Positions 62,183 through 64,000 of a stretch of DNA of 64,000 nt are shown here, piece after piece (positions within the stretch are counted from its first letter, which is position 1; each line of letters starts with the position of its first letter). The notes under the pieces are model-generated. The model made no database searches, was not told the origin of the DNA, and saw only the letters and a list, made by a program, of their open reading frames with translations. Origin of the DNA: Microscilla marina ATCC 23134 (lineage in GTDB: Bacteria > Bacteroidota > Bacteroidia > Cytophagales > Microscillaceae); contig NZ_AAWS01000020.1 of the NCBI RefSeq assembly GCF_000169175.1, forward strand, positions 83,106 through 147,105, given 5' to 3'. Made by a program: the position numbers and the translations under genes.

Positions 62183-64000
62183 TTAGAGGTGTTCTCTTGC
62201 TTCATCGCTATTGGCGTACAATACTGCATTTATTTTTTGGAATTTAGTGCCTATATGACGACGGAAAAATGCATTGGTAGAGTAACGGGTAGACGAGGTA
62301 AAGTACTTCTTGTTATTTCGTTTTACCATCTCAAAAAACGCTCGCTCAGCTTCATCAGCAATATGAAAGTTGTCATAGTTAACCACTACTTTAAACTTTT
62401 TGCCTATCTGCTCAAACTGTTCTACCAATGCTATTTCTATTTCTTGTACTTCATCGTGATTATGAATCACAATACCTTCAAGGTTGATATACATCGTATT
62501 GGTAGCTTGTTCAAACAAAACCCTGTCTTCAAACGATACCTTCTCATCTTTTCTGATTTTCATTGGTTTGGGCAAAAATATGCGTTCATCCATTGTTTTA
62601 AGTTCGTCTGATATCAGAGGCTTAAAAGCCATTTTGTCTAAAATATCTTTTTGCAGATCAATACCTGGTGCAATTTCTATCAGTTCTAACCCTTGTTCGG
62701 TCAACTTAAACACTGCCCTTTCAGTAATATAGTACACAATTTGCCCACGGCTCTGACTATATTTACCATTAAATGTGATCTGGCCTACTTGGTCGACAAA
62801 CTTGATCTGAGAGCTGTCTTTGAGTATTTTGAGCTGTCCATCTTCTACCACAATCTCCGACTTTGCCGTAAATGTGCCCATAAAATAGACAGCTTTGGCG
62901 TTTTGGCTAATATTAATAAAACCACCTGCCCCGGCTATTCTATTGCCAAACCTACTCACATTTACATTGCCGGTACCATCACCTTCAGCCATTCCTAAAA
63001 ATGCTTGATTGAGCCCGCCCCCGTCATAAAAATCAAACTGAGAAGGTTGACTAATGATTGCCTGAGCATTAGACACTGCCCCAAAGCTCAAGCCACCCGA
63101 AGGAATGCCCCCAATGGCGCCTGGCTCTACCGTAGGAATGATGTAATCGAGAATGTTTTCTTCGTTTGCTACCGAAGCTACCCCCTCTGGCATACCTATG
63201 CCCAGGTTTACTACTGAGTTAATTTTAAGAAACATGGCAGCTCTTCTGGCAATTACTTTGCGGGCATCCAGCGGCAAACGCTTGATCAATGTTTTGGGCA
63301 CAGTAATATGCCCGGTATATGCCGGGTTAAACACCTCCGAAAAAGTTTGGTGATGATAGGCAGGGTCTGCTACCACTACTGAATCTACCATAATACCCGG
63401 AATAATCACCATTTGCGGGTTGATGTGGTGTTGTACAGTTACCCGTTCTACCTGCACAATAACGATTCCGCCTGAGTTTTTTACTGCCTGTGCTATAGCA
63501 AGCGATTCCAGCGTAAGCGCTTCGTGCTCCATAGAAATGTTGCCTTCTTCGTCGGCAGTAGTGCCCCGCAACAGGGCTATATTGATAGGGAAAGCCTTGT
63601 AAAAGAGGTATTCTTCGCCCCTTAGCTGAATAAGTTCTACTAAATCTTCGGTGGTGGCTTGGTTTATTTTACCTCCGTCTTGTCTGGGGTCTACAAATGT
63701 ATGTAGCCCCACTTTGGTGATGGTTCCAGGTTTGCCAGCGGCTACATCTCTAAACAAATGAGAAATAGCCCCTTGTGGAAAATTGTAAGCCTCTATCTGG
63801 TTGTCAATGGCAAGTTTGCCCAGAGTAGGTACAAGCCCCCAGTGTCCACCAATGACCCGTTTGACCATGCCAGGGTGTGAAAAGTGATTCAACCCCCTGG
63901 TTTTACCGTCGCCTTGCCCGGCAGCATATAATAAAGTCAGGTTTTTGGGCGATTGGGGTAGCCTTAAATCGGTTCTCGATGGCTATGGCAAGTGCTTCAG
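62183..64000 (-). CDS. Acetate/propionate CoA-transferase (Pct/YdiF-like), 5' partial, apparent frameshift
   Basis: The open frame from 63892 gives 569 residues. Translation upstream continues the family sequence as [20 protein letters not shown], and then a one-base change in the C-run at 63955-63958 switches to [15 protein letters not shown], ending at the window edge. Motifs are [35 protein letters not shown], and [20 protein letters not shown] (the Glu of the catalytic loop). It moves CoA between short-chain acids. It is a single-base frameshift, either a sequencing error or early decay. The N-terminal part is outside the window. Confidence 0.85.

Noticed and set aside
1..64000. CRISPR array
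   Set aside because: No tandem repeat-spacer series was seen; only the single 31-mer at 4498-4528.
1..64000. tRNA, rRNA and transposase genes
   Set aside because: No tRNA T-loop pattern, rRNA sequence or transposase domain was recognised, although several MITE-like elements are present.

Overview
The window looks like chromosomal DNA of a marine Bacteroidota of the Cytophagia, possibly Microscilla-like. This is inferred from family content and style, not from a search. The clues are AT-rich intergenic DNA, TAnnTTTG-type promoter elements, SusD, CHAT-TPR and WG-repeat proteins, GG-leader peptides, and ergothioneine and bacillithiol genes. I saw no rRNA or tRNA gene.

Layout. (1) 1-4234 (minus) is part of a type III-B CRISPR operon: cmr1, an HD-less cmr2/cas10 and cmr3, then the first codons of what may be a CARF-type gene at the left edge. 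No CRISPR array is present, but one CRISPR-repeat-like 31-mer lies upstream of cmr1. (2) 5060-9038 (plus) is the Hen1-Pnkp RNA repair pair, divergent from the CRISPR operon. (3) 9.3-14 kb is a decaying zone rich in small inverted-repeat elements. It holds a CHAT remnant, a SusD pseudogene, and a betaine-synthesis operon whose first gene (glycine/sarcosine methyltransferase) is frameshifted and split by a 159-bp MITE with a clean TA target duplication. (4) 14-17 kb carries an outer-membrane protein and proline catabolism (pruA).

(5) 17.6-32.4 kb is the most striking region. A VWA protein, a PP2C phosphatase and four TerK/YegI-like kinases form an expanded TerY-P (YegL-YegK-YegI) phosphosignalling locus. 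Three of the kinases, one stand-alone membrane protein and two DnaJ-domain proteins share one plan: a domain, a single membrane helix, then C-terminal WG repeats. Two divergent GG-leader peptides sit inside the locus, and a secreted TPR-CHAT protease-like protein follows at 34.5 kb. I infer an envelope-sensing kinase/chaperone system that may serve stress or defence.

(6) 38-54 kb is mixed housekeeping and signalling: an arginyltransferase-like protein, a PhyH dioxygenase, a SanA-like protein, an asparaginase-like hydrolase, a TPR-GAF histidine kinase divergent from a SpoIIE phosphatase, a lone tyrosine recombinase, a metallophosphatase, a macro-domain protein and a TPR protein. (7) 54-57 kb is an ergothioneine cluster (egtB, egtD, DUF427). 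(8) 57.6-64 kb has small hypotheticals, a YtxJ-type bacilliredoxin, a malate/lactate dehydrogenase-family enzyme, and an acetate/propionate CoA-transferase with an apparent frameshift at the right edge.

At least three families of short non-autonomous inverted-repeat elements recur through the window, with readable target duplications and compensatory changes in their hairpins.
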